Part shown: in pieces, positions 16,027-31,025 of the stretch
Numbering within the stretch: position 1 is the stretch's first letter
How the letters are laid out: every line of letters begins with the position of its first letter
DNA from: Deinococci bacterium
GTDB taxonomy: Bacteria > Deinococcota > Deinococci > Deinococcales > Trueperaceae
Length of the DNA: 64,000 bases
Direction: 5' to 3'
NCBI GenBank assembly: GCA_030149325.1
Contig: JASBRS010000040.1
Coordinates: 1 to 64,000, forward strand
Made by a program: the position numbers and the translations under genes
The notes under the pieces: model-generated
What the model was told of the DNA's origin: nothing
The model's database searches: none
The model's input: the letters and a program-made list of their open reading frames with translations, nothing else

Positions 16027-16926
16027 TCAGGCCCCCTTGACCGGATGGCCGCCGAACTGGTTGCGCAACGCGGCCACCACCTTGGCGCTGAAGCCGTCGT
16101 CCTGGCGGCTGCGGAAGCGTGCGAACAGGGCGGCGCTGATGGCCGGGAGCGGCACGGCGTGCTCGACGCCGAAGTCGACCGTCCAGCGGCCCATGCCGTT
16201 GTCGTCGACGTAGCCGCGGATCTCCTCGAGTCGCGGGTCGTCCTCGAGGGCGCGCACCAGCAGCTCCAGCAGCCACGAGCGCACCACCGCGCCGTGCGTC
16301 CACAGCTCCGCGATGCGTTCGAGGTCCAGCTCGGCGTGCGGGTACGCGGCCAGCGCCTCGAAGCCCTCGCCGTAGGCCTGCAACAGGCCGTACTCGATGC
16401 CGTTGTGGACCATCTTGACGAAGTGGCCCGCCCCCACCGGACCGACGTGGGCGTGGCCCTGCGGCGGCGCCAGGCTCTCGAGCAGCGGGGTGATCAGCTC
16501 GACGGCGCCGGGCTCCCCGCCGACCATCAGGTTGTAGCCCTCCGCGAGCCCCCAGACCCCGCCGGAGACGCCGGCATCGACGAGGCGTACGCCCTTGCGG
16601 GCGGCCTCCTGGCCGCGGCGCAGGCTGTCGGTGTAGTGCGAGTTGGCGCCGTCGACGATGACATCGCCCTGGGCCAGACGGTCGAGCGCCTCCCGGAAGG
16701 TGGACTCGGTGGCCTCGCCCGAGGGCACCATCAGCCACACCACCCTCGGCGCCGCCAGCTTCTCGACCAGCTCCGCGATCGAGGCCGCCGCGGTGGCGCC
16801 CTCGCCGGCCAGCATCTCGACCTGGCCGGCGTCGAGGTCGGTCACCACCAGGTCATGCCCGTCCTTCATCAGACGACGCGTCATGTTGGCGCCCATCCGT
16901 CCTAGACCGACCAACCCTAGCTGCAT
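16027..16926 (-). CDS. gnd: 6-phosphogluconate dehydrogenase, short (NAD-type) form
   Basis: Oxidatively decarboxylates 6-phosphogluconate to ribulose 5-phosphate. At 299 residues it is the short GndA/YqeC form, which in characterised members prefers NAD. It has GLGRMGANM at the N-terminus, the substrate motif DAGVSGGVWG, and the catalytic Lys/Asn region HFVKMVHNGIEYG. GGGAGGT precedes the ATG. A TAGCAT box at 16966-16971 and a GC-rich hairpin lie in the roughly 40-base leader. It starts the gnd-zwf run; with one NADP-type and one NAD-type step the pathway would yield both cofactors. Confidence 0.95.
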   Translation of the reverse strand: MQLGLVGLGRMGANMTRRLMKDGHDLVVTDLDAGQVEMLAGEGATAAASIAELVEKLAAPRVVWLMVPSGEATESTFREALDRLAQGDVIVDGANSHYTDSLRRGQEAARKGVRLVDAGVSGGVWGLAEGYNLMVGGEPGAVELITPLLESLAPPQGHAHVGPVGAGHFVKMVHNGIEYGLLQAYGEGFEALAAYPHAELDLERIAELWTHGAVVRSWLLELLVRALEDDPRLEEIRGYVDDNGMGRWTVDFGVEHAVPLPAISAALFARFRSRQDDGFSAKVVAALRNQFGGHPVKGA

Positions 16927-16928
16927 AA

Positions 16929-19303
<2,375 letters not shown>

Positions 19304-19354
19304 GGACCAGCTTAGGTCCTCGCCGGCCCTGGGGTGGCGAGGACCGGCCCGGCG

Positions 19355-20323
19355 CTAGATCGCCAGCACGCCCGCCAGCTCGACCAGTTCCCAGTCGATG
19401 TCCTTGTGCTTCTCCCAGACGTCCTTGAGGGGCACGCGCTCGATGCCGCGCTTGTCGACGCCCACCATCACGCCGCTGCCGCCGTCGAGCAGGGTACGGA
19501 CGGCGTGGAAGCCGAGGCGCGAGGCCAGCACGCGGTCGCGCGTGGAGGGGGTGCCGCCGCGCTGGGTGTGCCCCAGGATCACCGTGCGCACCTCGTAGCC
19601 GCAGCGTTCGCGCACGCGCGCCTGCAGGTTCATGGCGCCGCCCTCGTAGGCGCCCTCGGCGACGATGACGATGCTCGAGCTCTTGCCGCGCTCCTGCGCC
19701 TTCACGATCATGTCGGCGACCTCGTCGGCGCCGGTCTTCACCTCCGGCAGCAGGATCGCCTCGGCGCCGCCGGCCACGCCGACGTGCAGGGCGATGTGCC
19801 CGGAGTGACGGCCCATCACCTCGACCAGGAACAGGCGATCGTGGCTGGCGGCGGTATCGCGCAGACGGTCGACGGCGTCGAGCGCCACGTTGATGGCGGT
19901 GTTGAAGCCGATTGACACGTCGGTGCCGTAGATGTCGTTGTCGATGGTGGCGGGGATGCCCACCACGGGGAAGCCGTGCTCCTCGAAGATCCTGTAGGCG
20001 CCGCGGAAGCTGCCGTCCCCGCCGATCACGACCAGGCCGTCGATGTCGTGAGCGGCCAGGTTGGCGGCTGCGGTAGCGCGGCCCGCGGGCTCCATGAACG
20101 GCTTGGAGCGCGCCGTGCGGAGGATGGTGCCACCGCGCTGGATGATGTTGGCGACGCTGCGCGCCCCCACCTCGACGATGTCGTTCTCGATGAGGCCCTG
20201 GTAGCCGCGGTAGACCGCGGAGATCCGGAGCCCCTCGTACACAGCCGTGCGGACGACCGCGCGGATGGCCGCGTTCATGCCGGGGGCGTCGCCGCCGCTG
20301 GTGAGGATGGCCAGGTGCTTCAC
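19355..20323 (-). CDS. pfkA: ATP-dependent 6-phosphofructokinase
   Basis: Phosphorylates fructose 6-phosphate in glycolysis. The 322-residue protein shows LTSGGDAPGMNA at the ATP site, GGDGSFRGA, the catalytic TIDNDIYGTD and VEVMGRHSGHIAL. The Gly after GGDGS and the overall length fit the ATP-dependent, allosteric bacterial form and not the pyrophosphate-dependent one. GTG 20323 gives the family-typical start VKHLAILTSGG and lies 8 bases after a TATACT box, so longer upstream starts are rejected. With glk and fba, three glycolytic genes are present in the window. Confidence 0.96.
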   Translation of the reverse strand: MKHLAILTSGGDAPGMNAAIRAVVRTAVYEGLRISAVYRGYQGLIENDIVEVGARSVANIIQRGGTILRTARSKPFMEPAGRATAAANLAAHDIDGLVVIGGDGSFRGAYRIFEEHGFPVVGIPATIDNDIYGTDVSIGFNTAINVALDAVDRLRDTAASHDRLFLVEVMGRHSGHIALHVGVAGGAEAILLPEVKTGADEVADMIVKAQERGKSSSIVIVAEGAYEGGAMNLQARVRERCGYEVRTVILGHTQRGGTPSTRDRVLASRLGFHAVRTLLDGGSGVMVGVDKRGIERVPLKDVWEKHKDIDWELVELAGVLAI

Positions 20324-20553
20324 AAAGGACCAGTATAGCCCTCCCTCGGCCGCGAGCTCGCGCGCCCGCGCCGGCGGCCGAGCGGGGGGCGCTGGCGGCT
20401 CCGCGCAGGCGTCGTGGAGCGCCTGGGACGGCCTCCCTCCGGGGCGGGACGAGCGCCGTGCTGGCGCTGTCCGTGGCCCGGTCGTGATGTTTGTCACGAG
20501 GGACGAATGTCCGGTGGTTCCCCGTTCGCGGAGTGTGTCATCATCGAAGCCAA

Positions 20554-21699
20554 ATGAATATCGTCGCGCTCAACGAAACCGTCGCAGGAGAGAGGCGCGT
20601 GGGGCTCACCCCCCAGGTCGTCGACAAGCTCGTGCGACTCGGGATGTCGGTGACGCTCGAGCCGGGCGTCGGAGGTTCACTCTTCCTCGCCGACGAGGCC
20701 TACGCCAAGGTGGGAGCCAGCTTCGAGGCCGACAAGGCCAAGCTGCTGGCGGAGGCCGACGTGCTCGTCGGCGTCAACAAGCCCACCGCCGAGGTGATCG
20801 GCGGCCTTCGGGAGGGGGCCGTGACCGTCAGCTTCCTCGATCCGTTCCGCAGTGCGGACACGGTGAGGGCGCTGGCCGACGCCAAGGTCAGCGCCTTCTG
20901 CATGGAGCTGATCCCACGCACCACCTACGCCCAGAAGATGGACGCGCTGTCGAGCCAGGCCAGCCTGGCGGGCTACGCCGCCGTGGTGATCGCGGCCGAG
21001 CGCATCGACAAGTCGCTGCCGATGATGAGCACGCCGGCCGGCACCATCCCGCCGGCGCGGGTGTTCGTGGTGGGCGCCGGCGTCGCCGGCCTGCAGGCCA
21101 TCGCCACCGCCAAGCGCTTGGGGGCCCGGGTCGAGGCCTACGACACCCGGCCGGTGGTGAAGGAACAGGTGCAGTCGCTGGGCGCCCGTTTCGTCGAGAT
21201 CGACCTCGGCGAGACGGGCCAGACCGAGCAGGGCTACGCCAAGGCGCTGACCGAGGAGCAGCTCGAGATGCAGCGCCAGCAGATGGCCAAGATCTGTGCC
21301 GGCGCCGACATCGTGGTGACTACGGCGCAGGTGTTCGGGCGTCCGGCCCCCAAGATCATCTCGGCGGCCATGGTCGCCGGCATGCGGCCCGGCGCCGTGA
21401 TCGTCGACCTGGCGGCGTCGACCGGCGGCAACGTCGAGGGGACGAAGTCGGGCGAGGAGGTCCGCAGCGACAACGGCGTGCTGATCGTCGGTCTCGAGAA
21501 CTTCCCGGCCGAGGTCGCGCGCGACGCCAGCCAGATGTTCGCCAGCAACGTCTACTTCCTGCTGGAACACGCCTTCGACAAGGAGGCGGGGAGCTTGAAG
21601 CTCGATACCGAGGACGAGGTGGTCGGCGCGGCCCTCCTCACCCACCAGGGTGAGGTCCGCGACGCGCGCGTCCGCGAGGTCGTGGAGGGATCCAAGTGA
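20554..21699 (+). CDS. pntAA: NAD(P) transhydrogenase subunit alpha, part 1
   Basis: The 381-residue soluble NAD(H)-binding domain (dI) of the proton-pumping transhydrogenase, which passes hydride from NADH to NADP. It starts with the family motif ETVAGERRVGLTPQ and has the dinucleotide loop GAGVAGLQAIATA. In E. coli this domain is fused to membrane helices; here the alpha subunit is split, as in Rhodospirillum and Thermus. The start is set at the ATG giving MNIVALNET. About 230 bases separate it from the divergent pfkA, and no clean -10 box is seen there. Confidence 0.95.
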   Translation: MNIVALNETVAGERRVGLTPQVVDKLVRLGMSVTLEPGVGGSLFLADEAYAKVGASFEADKAKLLAEADVLVGVNKPTAEVIGGLREGAVTVSFLDPFRSADTVRALADAKVSAFCMELIPRTTYAQKMDALSSQASLAGYAAVVIAAERIDKSLPMMSTPAGTIPPARVFVVGAGVAGLQAIATAKRLGARVEAYDTRPVVKEQVQSLGARFVEIDLGETGQTEQGYAKALTEEQLEMQRQQMAKICAGADIVVTTAQVFGRPAPKIISAAMVAGMRPGAVIVDLAASTGGNVEGTKSGEEVRSDNGVLIVGLENFPAEVARDASQMFASNVYFLLEHAFDKEAGSLKLDTEDEVVGAALLTHQGEVRDARVREVVEGSK

Positions 21700-21977
21700 C
21701 GATGCTCCTGCTGTTGTTCATCTTCGTGCTCTCGATCTTCCTGGGGCTCGAGCTGATCGGCAAGGTGCCGTCGCAGCTCCACACGCCCCTGATGTCGGGC
21801 TCGAACGCCATCTCCGGGATCAGCATCGTCGGTGCCCTGGCGGCCACGGCCATCCACGGCACCTTCGGCACCATCCTGGGGGTGCTGGCGGTCGCCTTCG
21901 CGACCATCAACGTCATCGGGGGCTACCTGGTCACCGATCGCATGCTGGCGATGTTCAAGACCGGCAAGAAGGACTAG
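21696..21977 (+). CDS. pntAB: NAD(P) transhydrogenase subunit alpha, part 2
   Basis: A 93-residue membrane subunit with three hydrophobic segments and the conserved SQLHTPLMSGSNAISGI stretch of domain dII. GTG 21696 overlaps the pntAA stop; ATG 21702 is an alternative that would shorten it by two residues. It pairs with PntB to form the proton channel. Confidence 0.92.
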   Translation: MTMLLLLFIFVLSIFLGLELIGKVPSQLHTPLMSGSNAISGISIVGALAATAIHGTFGTILGVLAVAFATINVIGGYLVTDRMLAMFKTGKKD

Positions 21978-21986
21978 GGAAGCGTC

Positions 21987-23366
21987 ATGGACACTGTCAT
22001 CAACCTTTCGTACATCGTCTCCGCGACCCTGTTCGTGTTCGGCCTGAAGATGCTCGGCCGGGTCGAGACGGCGCGCCGCGGCAACATGGTCTCGGCCATC
22101 GGCATGCTGCTCGCCATCGTGGCCACGCTGCTGCTGGGCGGGCTCGACTACACCTGGATCATCGTCGGCCTGGTCGTCGGCGGCGCCGTCGGCTGGTGGG
22201 CCGCTGCCGCCGTCAAGATGACGCAGATGCCGGAGATGGTCGCGCTGTTCAACGGTTCCGGCGGTCTGGCCTCGATGCTGGTCGGCTGGGCGGAGTACAT
22301 CCGCGACCCCAACCCCGACCTGGTGACCTCCATCGCCATCTTCTTCGCGGTGCTCGTCGGCGCCGTGGCGTTCACCGGATCGGTGATCGCCTGGGCCAAG
22401 CTGGCCGAGCGCATGACCGGGAAGCCGATCCTGTTCAAGGGGCAGCAGCCCGTCAACGCCCTCATCGTCGGCGGCGCGCTGGTGCTGGGCATCATCTTCG
22501 TCATCACGCCGCCCACCAGCTACGGGCTGCTGCTGATCGTCATCCTCCTGTCGCTGATCCTCGGCGTGCTGGCCGTCATCCCCATCGGCGGCGCCGACAT
22601 GCCGATCGTGATCTCGCTGATGAACAGCTACTCCGGGGTCGCCGCCCTGGCCGCCGGCTTCGTCATCCAGAACAACGTGCTGATCGTGGCCGGGACGCTG
22701 GTCGGGGCCTCCGGCCTGATCCTGACGAACATCATGTGCAAGGCGATGAACCGCTCGCTGGCCAACGTGCTCTTCAGCGGTTTCGGCGCCGTCACGACGG
22801 CGGGCACCATGAAGGTCGAGGGCGAGGTCAAGCCCATCACCGCCGAGGACGCCTACTACATCCTCGAGGCCGCCAGCTCGGTGATCTTCGTCCCCGGCTA
22901 CGGCATGGCCGTCGCCCAGGCGCAGCACGCCGTCAAGGAGCTGGCGGACATGCTGGAGAAGAACGGCGCCGAGGTGCGCTACGCCATCCACCCGGTGGCG
23001 GGCCGCATGCCGGGCCACATGAACGTGCTGCTGGCCGAGGCCAACGTGCCCTACGAGCAACTGGTCGAGCCCGACGACGTCAACCCCACCATGGAGTTGG
23101 TGGACGTGGCCGTCGTCATCGGGGCGAACGACGTCGTCAACCCGGCGGCGCGCGAGGACACGACCAGCCCGCTCTACGGCATGCCGATCATCAACGTCGA
23201 CCAGGCGCGCACGACCTTCGTCCTGAAGCGCTCGATGAACCCCGGCTTCTCCGGGGTCGACAACCCGCTGTTCTTCAAGCCCAACACGCGCATGCTGTTC
23301 GGCGACGCCAAGACCAGCATCAGCACGCTCGCTTCCGAGTTCAAGGAGGCGGCCGCGGCGGCCTGA
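21987..23366 (+). CDS. pntB: NAD(P) transhydrogenase subunit beta
   Basis: A 459-residue protein: about nine membrane helices in the first 260 residues, then the NADP(H)-binding domain dIII with [34 protein letters not shown] and the [10 protein letters not shown] loop. It completes the proton-translocating transhydrogenase. Nine bases separate it from pntAB, and the operon ends in a strong hairpin at 23393. Under proton force the complex makes NADPH from NADH for biosynthesis. Confidence 0.96.
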   Translation: MDTVINLSYIVSATLFVFGLKMLGRVETARRGNMVSAIGMLLAIVATLLLGGLDYTWIIVGLVVGGAVGWWAAAAVKMTQMPEMVALFNGSGGLASMLVGWAEYIRDPNPDLVTSIAIFFAVLVGAVAFTGSVIAWAKLAERMTGKPILFKGQQPVNALIVGGALVLGIIFVITPPTSYGLLLIVILLSLILGVLAVIPIGGADMPIVISLMNSYSGVAALAAGFVIQNNVLIVAGTLVGASGLILTNIMCKAMNRSLANVLFSGFGAVTTAGTMKVEGEVKPITAEDAYYILEAASSVIFVPGYGMAVAQAQHAVKELADMLEKNGAEVRYAIHPVAGRMPGHMNVLLAEANVPYEQLVEPDDVNPTMELVDVAVVIGANDVVNPAAREDTTSPLYGMPIINVDQARTTFVLKRSMNPGFSGVDNPLFFKPNTRMLFGDAKTSISTLASEFKEAAAAA

Positions 23367-23392
23367 GCCGACGCACCGCCGGGTTCGTCCGA

Positions 23393-23420
23393 CGCGCCCC
23401 CCGCGGAAGCGGGGGGCGCG
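23393..23420 (+). terminator. Hairpin terminator after pntB
   Basis: A perfect 12-bp GC stem (CGCGCCCCCCGC with its complement) and a GGAA loop, 26 bases past the pntB stop. No run of T follows, so it may act through stability alone or as a transcript 3' end. Confidence 0.65.
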
Positions 23421-23496
23421 CTCGCGTGTCGGCTCCGCGCGGGCGACACCGCACGCCGGCACGACACGCGACAATGCGCAGCTAGAGGAGGCCGTC

Positions 23497-24375
<879 letters not shown>

Positions 24376-24405
24376 GCACGACGCGCCACCAGCGTGCTGA
24401 GAAAA

Positions 24406-24436
24406 CTTGACATAGAGACACTCAAGTTCCTATCAT
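24406..24436 (+). promoter_or_regulatory. clpB promoter overlapped by an HspR (HAIR-like) site
   Basis: -35 TTGACA (24407-24412) and -10 TATCAT (24431-24436) are 18 bp apart, and the -10 ends 7 bases before the ATG. CTTGACA, 7 bases, ACTCAAG (24406-24426) matches the HAIR element CTTGAGT-N7-ACTCAAG in 12 of 14 arm positions. HspR bound there would block polymerase. Confidence 0.65.
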
Positions 24437-24443
24437 CGGCAGC

Positions 24444-27020
<2,577 letters not shown>

Positions 27021-27078
27021 CGCTCGACCCGCGTCGTGGCGGCCCCCGGGCTCCGGCGCGACGGGTATCATCGGCCCC

Positions 27079-27822
27079 ATGACCGAGCTGCTGCTGATCG
27101 TGCCGCACCCGGACGACGAGGTCTTCGGGTGCGGCGCACTGTTCGCGCGCATGGCCGCCTACGGGCGCAAGGTGGCGACGCTGACGCTCACCCGTGGGCG
27201 GGCCGGACGGTCGCTGGAGCTCTGCGACCGCGACGACCTCCCCGACGTCCGCGAGGCGGAGCTCCGCGCCTCGCTGGCGGCCCTGGGGGTCGAGGACGTG
27301 ACCCTCCTCGACCATCCGGACTTCGTGCCCGACGAGAAGCGCGGGCTCGAACCGCACCCCGGCCTGCAGGTCGTGCCCGAGGCCGACATCGTCCCGGCGA
27401 TGGCCGAGGTGGTGGCGCGCACGCGACCGCGGGTGCTGCTCACCTTCCCCCCCAACGGCAGCAACGGCCACCCCGATCACGTCACCGCCCACCGGCTGGC
27501 GTGGCGCGCCGTCGAGGCCAGCGGGGTCGACGTCGAGCGCGTCTACTACTTCGCCAGCGACCGGCCCTACAGCGGCACCGAGCGCCCCGGATTCCTTCCC
27601 CCCGACGTCATCCGCGCCCAGCACCTGGCGCCGACCCACGCGGTGGAGGCCGGCCGCTACCTCGAACCCAAGCTGCGCGCCATGGCGCAGCACCGCACCC
27701 AGGCGCTGTCGGTTCTCGACTTCATGGCCCGGTTCACGAGGCGGCTGTCGGTGGAGTCCTTCCACCGCGCCCGGCCGGAGGTCGCGCCCGACGCCGGAGT
27801 GCACACCGTCACCTGGCTGTGA
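27079..27822 (+). CDS. PIG-L family N-deacetylase
   Basis: A 247-residue zinc hydrolase of the LmbE/PIG-L fold. The zinc motif HPDDE lies at the very start and the second metal histidine in GHPDHV near residue 135. Such enzymes remove acetyl groups from GlcNAc-linked metabolites. In Deinococcota and Firmicutes a relative (BshB) makes bacillithiol, and this protein could be BshB, but no bshA or bshC is nearby to support it. TATCAT ends 7 bases before the ATG. Family certain, substrate unknown. Confidence 0.85.
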   Translation: MTELLLIVPHPDDEVFGCGALFARMAAYGRKVATLTLTRGRAGRSLELCDRDDLPDVREAELRASLAALGVEDVTLLDHPDFVPDEKRGLEPHPGLQVVPEADIVPAMAEVVARTRPRVLLTFPPNGSNGHPDHVTAHRLAWRAVEASGVDVERVYYFASDRPYSGTERPGFLPPDVIRAQHLAPTHAVEAGRYLEPKLRAMAQHRTQALSVLDFMARFTRRLSVESFHRARPEVAPDAGVHTVTWL

Positions 27823-27914
27823 CGCGGCGGCGGGTGCCCTCGGCCCCCGCCCCACGAACCCGGTGTCGGGCCTTTTACATCGCCCAGGACGCACCTGCGT
27901 GGTAGCTTGAGAAC

Positions 27915-29330
27915 GTGATGTTCCGCAGGCCGCGCGGGGTGGACCTCGAGCCGGCGCAGCGCGCGCTGGCCCAGGGGCAGTACGATGTCGCCTTCGCGCT
28001 GCTCGAGGACGCCGCTCGGCGCCCTGCGGGCCGCGCCGCGCAGGGGATGGTGTGGCTGCAGCTCGCCGCGGTGTACGCGCTGTACGCGGAGGAGGGGGTC
28101 GAGAACGGCACCCCCGCACTGCGTCGGGCGGTCGCTGCCGATCCCAACCTCGCCGATCACCCGCTCTACCGCGCCCTCTACTGGGAGTTCGCCGCCTACG
28201 GCGGCGGTTCGGTCGGCGACGTCAAGCGCGGGGTTCGGCAGGTCCCCGGCGATGCCGACGGGGTGGCCGCTTACCACGCCGGCAGTGCGCTGCTCGCGGC
28301 CGGTGCCCCCAAGAGCGCGGCGAAGCGTCTCGCGGCCATCGACGCCGAGCTGTTGCCGGAGTACCTGGTGTGGCGTCGCTGGTCGCTGCTGGGGCAGTGC
28401 CGGGAGGCGCTGGGCGACTGGGAGGGCGCGGTGGAGGCCTTCGACCAGGCGGTCGCGTTGGCCCCGCGTGCCGAGGGGGAACCCGAGCGCCTGAGCCTGG
28501 CCGGCGCCTACCTCGAGCAGGGCGACCCCGGCAGGTCGCTGCAGGTGCTCGCCGATGTCGACGAGGACGCGCTGCGTCGGGAGGAGCGCGCGGTAGCGCG
28601 CTACCTCGCGGGCCGGGCCAACCTCGAGGGGGGCAACCCCAACCTGGCGCTCACGCTGCTGCGTGAGGCGCACGCGCTCGAGCAGGGCGATGGGACGGAG
28701 CCCCTCGACACCTTCCAGACGTCGCTGGCCACCGCCCAGGCGCTCACCGCGCTGGGTCGCTACCCCGAGGCCAACCGCGCCTTCTCCGAGGCGCTGGCGA
28801 GCGCCCCCGCCGAAGACCTCCCCTACGTCCGGCACGAGGCCGCCTACGCCCTCATCGAGAGCGACGAGGTGGCGGCGGCCGAGGAGCTGCTGACCGACGT
28901 CGTCAGCGACCCCACCTACCCGCATCGTGCCGACGCCCTGGCCGATCTCGCCGACGCCCGCTTCAAGATGGGGGAGTTCGACGTGGCCGAGGAGCTGGCG
29001 CAGCAGGCGCTCGAGATGGGGGCGACGGCCGCGGCCTGCCTCTGCCTGGGGAGCATCAGCTACGAGTACTTCCGACTCGACGACGCCATCCGCTGGTTCG
29101 AGCAGGCCGTCAGCGCCAGCCAGCCCGGCGATCCGGTCTGGGTCAGCGCCCAACAGCTCCTCACCGACGCCATCGCCTGGCGCGGCGAACGCATGGCCGA
29201 TCGCGTGCTCACCCACGCCCGCGCCGCCCTCGAGTACACCGACCCGTCCAGCGAGTGGTACCTGCCCCTGCGCCGCCACCTGGCCGCCGCCCAGCGGGCG
29301 CTGGGCGGTCACGACCGCCTGCTGAACTGA
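27915..29330 (+). CDS. Tetratricopeptide-repeat protein
   Basis: A 471-residue, entirely helical protein with no signal peptide or membrane segment. About ten degenerate TPR units can be followed, for example LAQGQYDVAFALLEDAARR, EALGDWEGAVEAFDQAVAL and TALGRYPEANRAFSEALAS. It should be a cytoplasmic scaffold for protein contacts. The GTG at 27915 (directly followed by an ATG) lies 6 bases after TAGCTT. rqcH starts 21 bases downstream on the same strand, so the two may be co-transcribed, but no functional link is known to me. Confidence 0.8.
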   Translation: MMFRRPRGVDLEPAQRALAQGQYDVAFALLEDAARRPAGRAAQGMVWLQLAAVYALYAEEGVENGTPALRRAVAADPNLADHPLYRALYWEFAAYGGGSVGDVKRGVRQVPGDADGVAAYHAGSALLAAGAPKSAAKRLAAIDAELLPEYLVWRRWSLLGQCREALGDWEGAVEAFDQAVALAPRAEGEPERLSLAGAYLEQGDPGRSLQVLADVDEDALRREERAVARYLAGRANLEGGNPNLALTLLREAHALEQGDGTEPLDTFQTSLATAQALTALGRYPEANRAFSEALASAPAEDLPYVRHEAAYALIESDEVAAAEELLTDVVSDPTYPHRADALADLADARFKMGEFDVAEELAQQALEMGATAAACLCLGSISYEYFRLDDAIRWFEQAVSASQPGDPVWVSAQQLLTDAIAWRGERMADRVLTHARAALEYTDPSSEWYLPLRRHLAAAQRALGGHDRLLN

Positions 29331-29351
29331 AGCGGCGGAGGAGGAGCGGCC

Positions 29352-30965
29352 GTGGAGGGCTTGCTGCTGGCGGAGGTGCTGGGCCCGCTGATCGCAGCGC
29401 TCCCGTTGGAGCGCGGAGGCTGGCGCTTCCCCGATGACCGCACGGCGGTGTTGCCGTTGCCGACGTGGGACGGCGGGCATGGCCTGTGGCTCGTCAGCCG
29501 CCCCCCCGACCCCCGGCTCGCCGTCGTCGACGACGTCCCCAACGTGTCCCCACCGCGCACGCCGTTCCAGGAGCAGCTCGTCGCCCGGGCCGCCGGCCCC
29601 CTGACAGCGGTGCGTCAGCAGGGGCTCGATCGCGTGGTGGAGCTCGATTTCGGGCCGAGCGAAGGCTTCGTGCCGCGGCCGGCCGTGACGCTGGTGGTCG
29701 AGCTGACCGGCCGCAACGCCAACCTGCTGCTGCTCGACGAACGCCGCGTGGTGCTCGGGGTCGAGCGCGTGGTGCTGGCCGATCGCAACCGCTACCGCGA
29801 GCTGCGGCCCGGGCTCGTCTACCGTCCGCCCCCTCCCTACGACAAGCTCGATCCGCGGACGGCGACGCCGGAGCAGCTCACGGCGGCGCTACGCGGCCGC
29901 CGGCTCAAGGAGGTCCGGTCGGTCCTCGATGGCGTCGGCTCCGACCTCACGGCGGCGCTGGCCGCGGGCTGCGGCGTGGACGTGACGGCGCGCCTCGAGG
30001 GCGAGGCGCTCGAGGCCGTGACAGCGGCCATCCCCGAGCTGGCCGCGGCACCTGCGGCGTGGCTGGCCGCCAGCGGCCCGCGACCCGGCCCGCAGGAGGC
30101 ACGTCGGCGGCAGCGGCGCGAGCGGGCCGAGGCGACGCTGCGCGCGGTCTACCGGAGACGGCTGGAGCTGGCCGAACGCCGGCTGGCGGATGCCGAGCGG
30201 GCGACGTTGCGGCTGGACGAGGCGGAGCGGGCACGTCGCGAGGCCGATCTGCTGATGGCGTTCCCGGGCGCCGTGCCCGCGGGAGCGGCGCGCACCGTGT
30301 TGACCGACTTCGACGGCGCCGGGGTCGAGCTGGAGCTCGACCCCGGCCTCGACGCCTTCGCCAACGCCCGCAAGCGCTACGACCGGGCACGGCGATTGCA
30401 GGAGCGGGCCCGCCGCGCGACGCAGGAGCGGCCCGACCTGGAGGAGCAACGTCGCCGGGCCGAGCACGACCTGGCGGGCCTGGAGCGCCTGCCCGACGAC
30501 GTGCTCGAGCGCCTGGCCGCGGAGGCGGAAGGGGGCCGGCAGGGGCGCGCCCGTCCGTCGGGCCCCGGGGTGCGCTTCGAGGGCCCGCACGGCTTCGAGG
30601 TGGTGGTGGGGCGCAACGCCCGTGAGAACGAGGCCGTGACCTTCGAGGTGGGCCGGAGCCGGGATCTGTGGCTGCACGTGCAGGGCATGCCGGGGTCGCA
30701 CGTGCTCGTCCGCTCGGGCGGACGCGAGGTCCCCTTCGACACGGTGCTGTTCGCGGCGCGGCTGGCAGCCGGCTTCTCCGCCGCCCGCCAATCGGACAAC
30801 GTCGCGGTCGACTACACCCAGCGCAAGCACGTGTGGAAGGTCAAGGGTCAGCCTCCGGGGACGGTGCACTTCAGCCACCAGCGCACGGTGTACGTGACGC
30901 CCGCCCGCGACGACACGACGGCTGCGGCCGCCGATGGGCCGCCACGGCCGGAAGCCGACGGCTGA
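29352..30965 (+). CDS. rqcH: Ribosome quality control factor RqcH (NFACT family)
   Basis: A 537-residue homologue of eukaryotic NEMF/Rqc2. It has an NFACT-N domain (about 1-210) with the Asp-Arg pair (GLDRVVELDF) that in Bacillus is needed for Ala-tRNA recruitment, a central coiled-coil segment (about 250-400), and the NFACT-R RNA-binding domain (GRNARENEAVTFEVG, DLWLHVQGMPGSHV, KHVWKVKGQPPG). It binds stalled 50S subunits and adds alanine tails to the trapped chain for degradation. The GTG start follows GGAGGAGC. Older annotations call this family fibronectin-binding protein. Confidence 0.9.
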   Translation: MEGLLLAEVLGPLIAALPLERGGWRFPDDRTAVLPLPTWDGGHGLWLVSRPPDPRLAVVDDVPNVSPPRTPFQEQLVARAAGPLTAVRQQGLDRVVELDFGPSEGFVPRPAVTLVVELTGRNANLLLLDERRVVLGVERVVLADRNRYRELRPGLVYRPPPPYDKLDPRTATPEQLTAALRGRRLKEVRSVLDGVGSDLTAALAAGCGVDVTARLEGEALEAVTAAIPELAAAPAAWLAASGPRPGPQEARRRQRRERAEATLRAVYRRRLELAERRLADAERATLRLDEAERARREADLLMAFPGAVPAGAARTVLTDFDGAGVELELDPGLDAFANARKRYDRARRLQERARRATQERPDLEEQRRRAEHDLAGLERLPDDVLERLAAEAEGGRQGRARPSGPGVRFEGPHGFEVVVGRNARENEAVTFEVGRSRDLWLHVQGMPGSHVLVRSGGREVPFDTVLFAARLAAGFSAARQSDNVAVDYTQRKHVWKVKGQPPGTVHFSHQRTVYVTPARDDTTAAAADGPPRPEADG

Positions 30966-31025
30966 TTCCCACGCGGGTCGCGCACCGCCCGCTCCCTGCC
31001 CCACGCGCCCGGTAGACTGTGCGCC

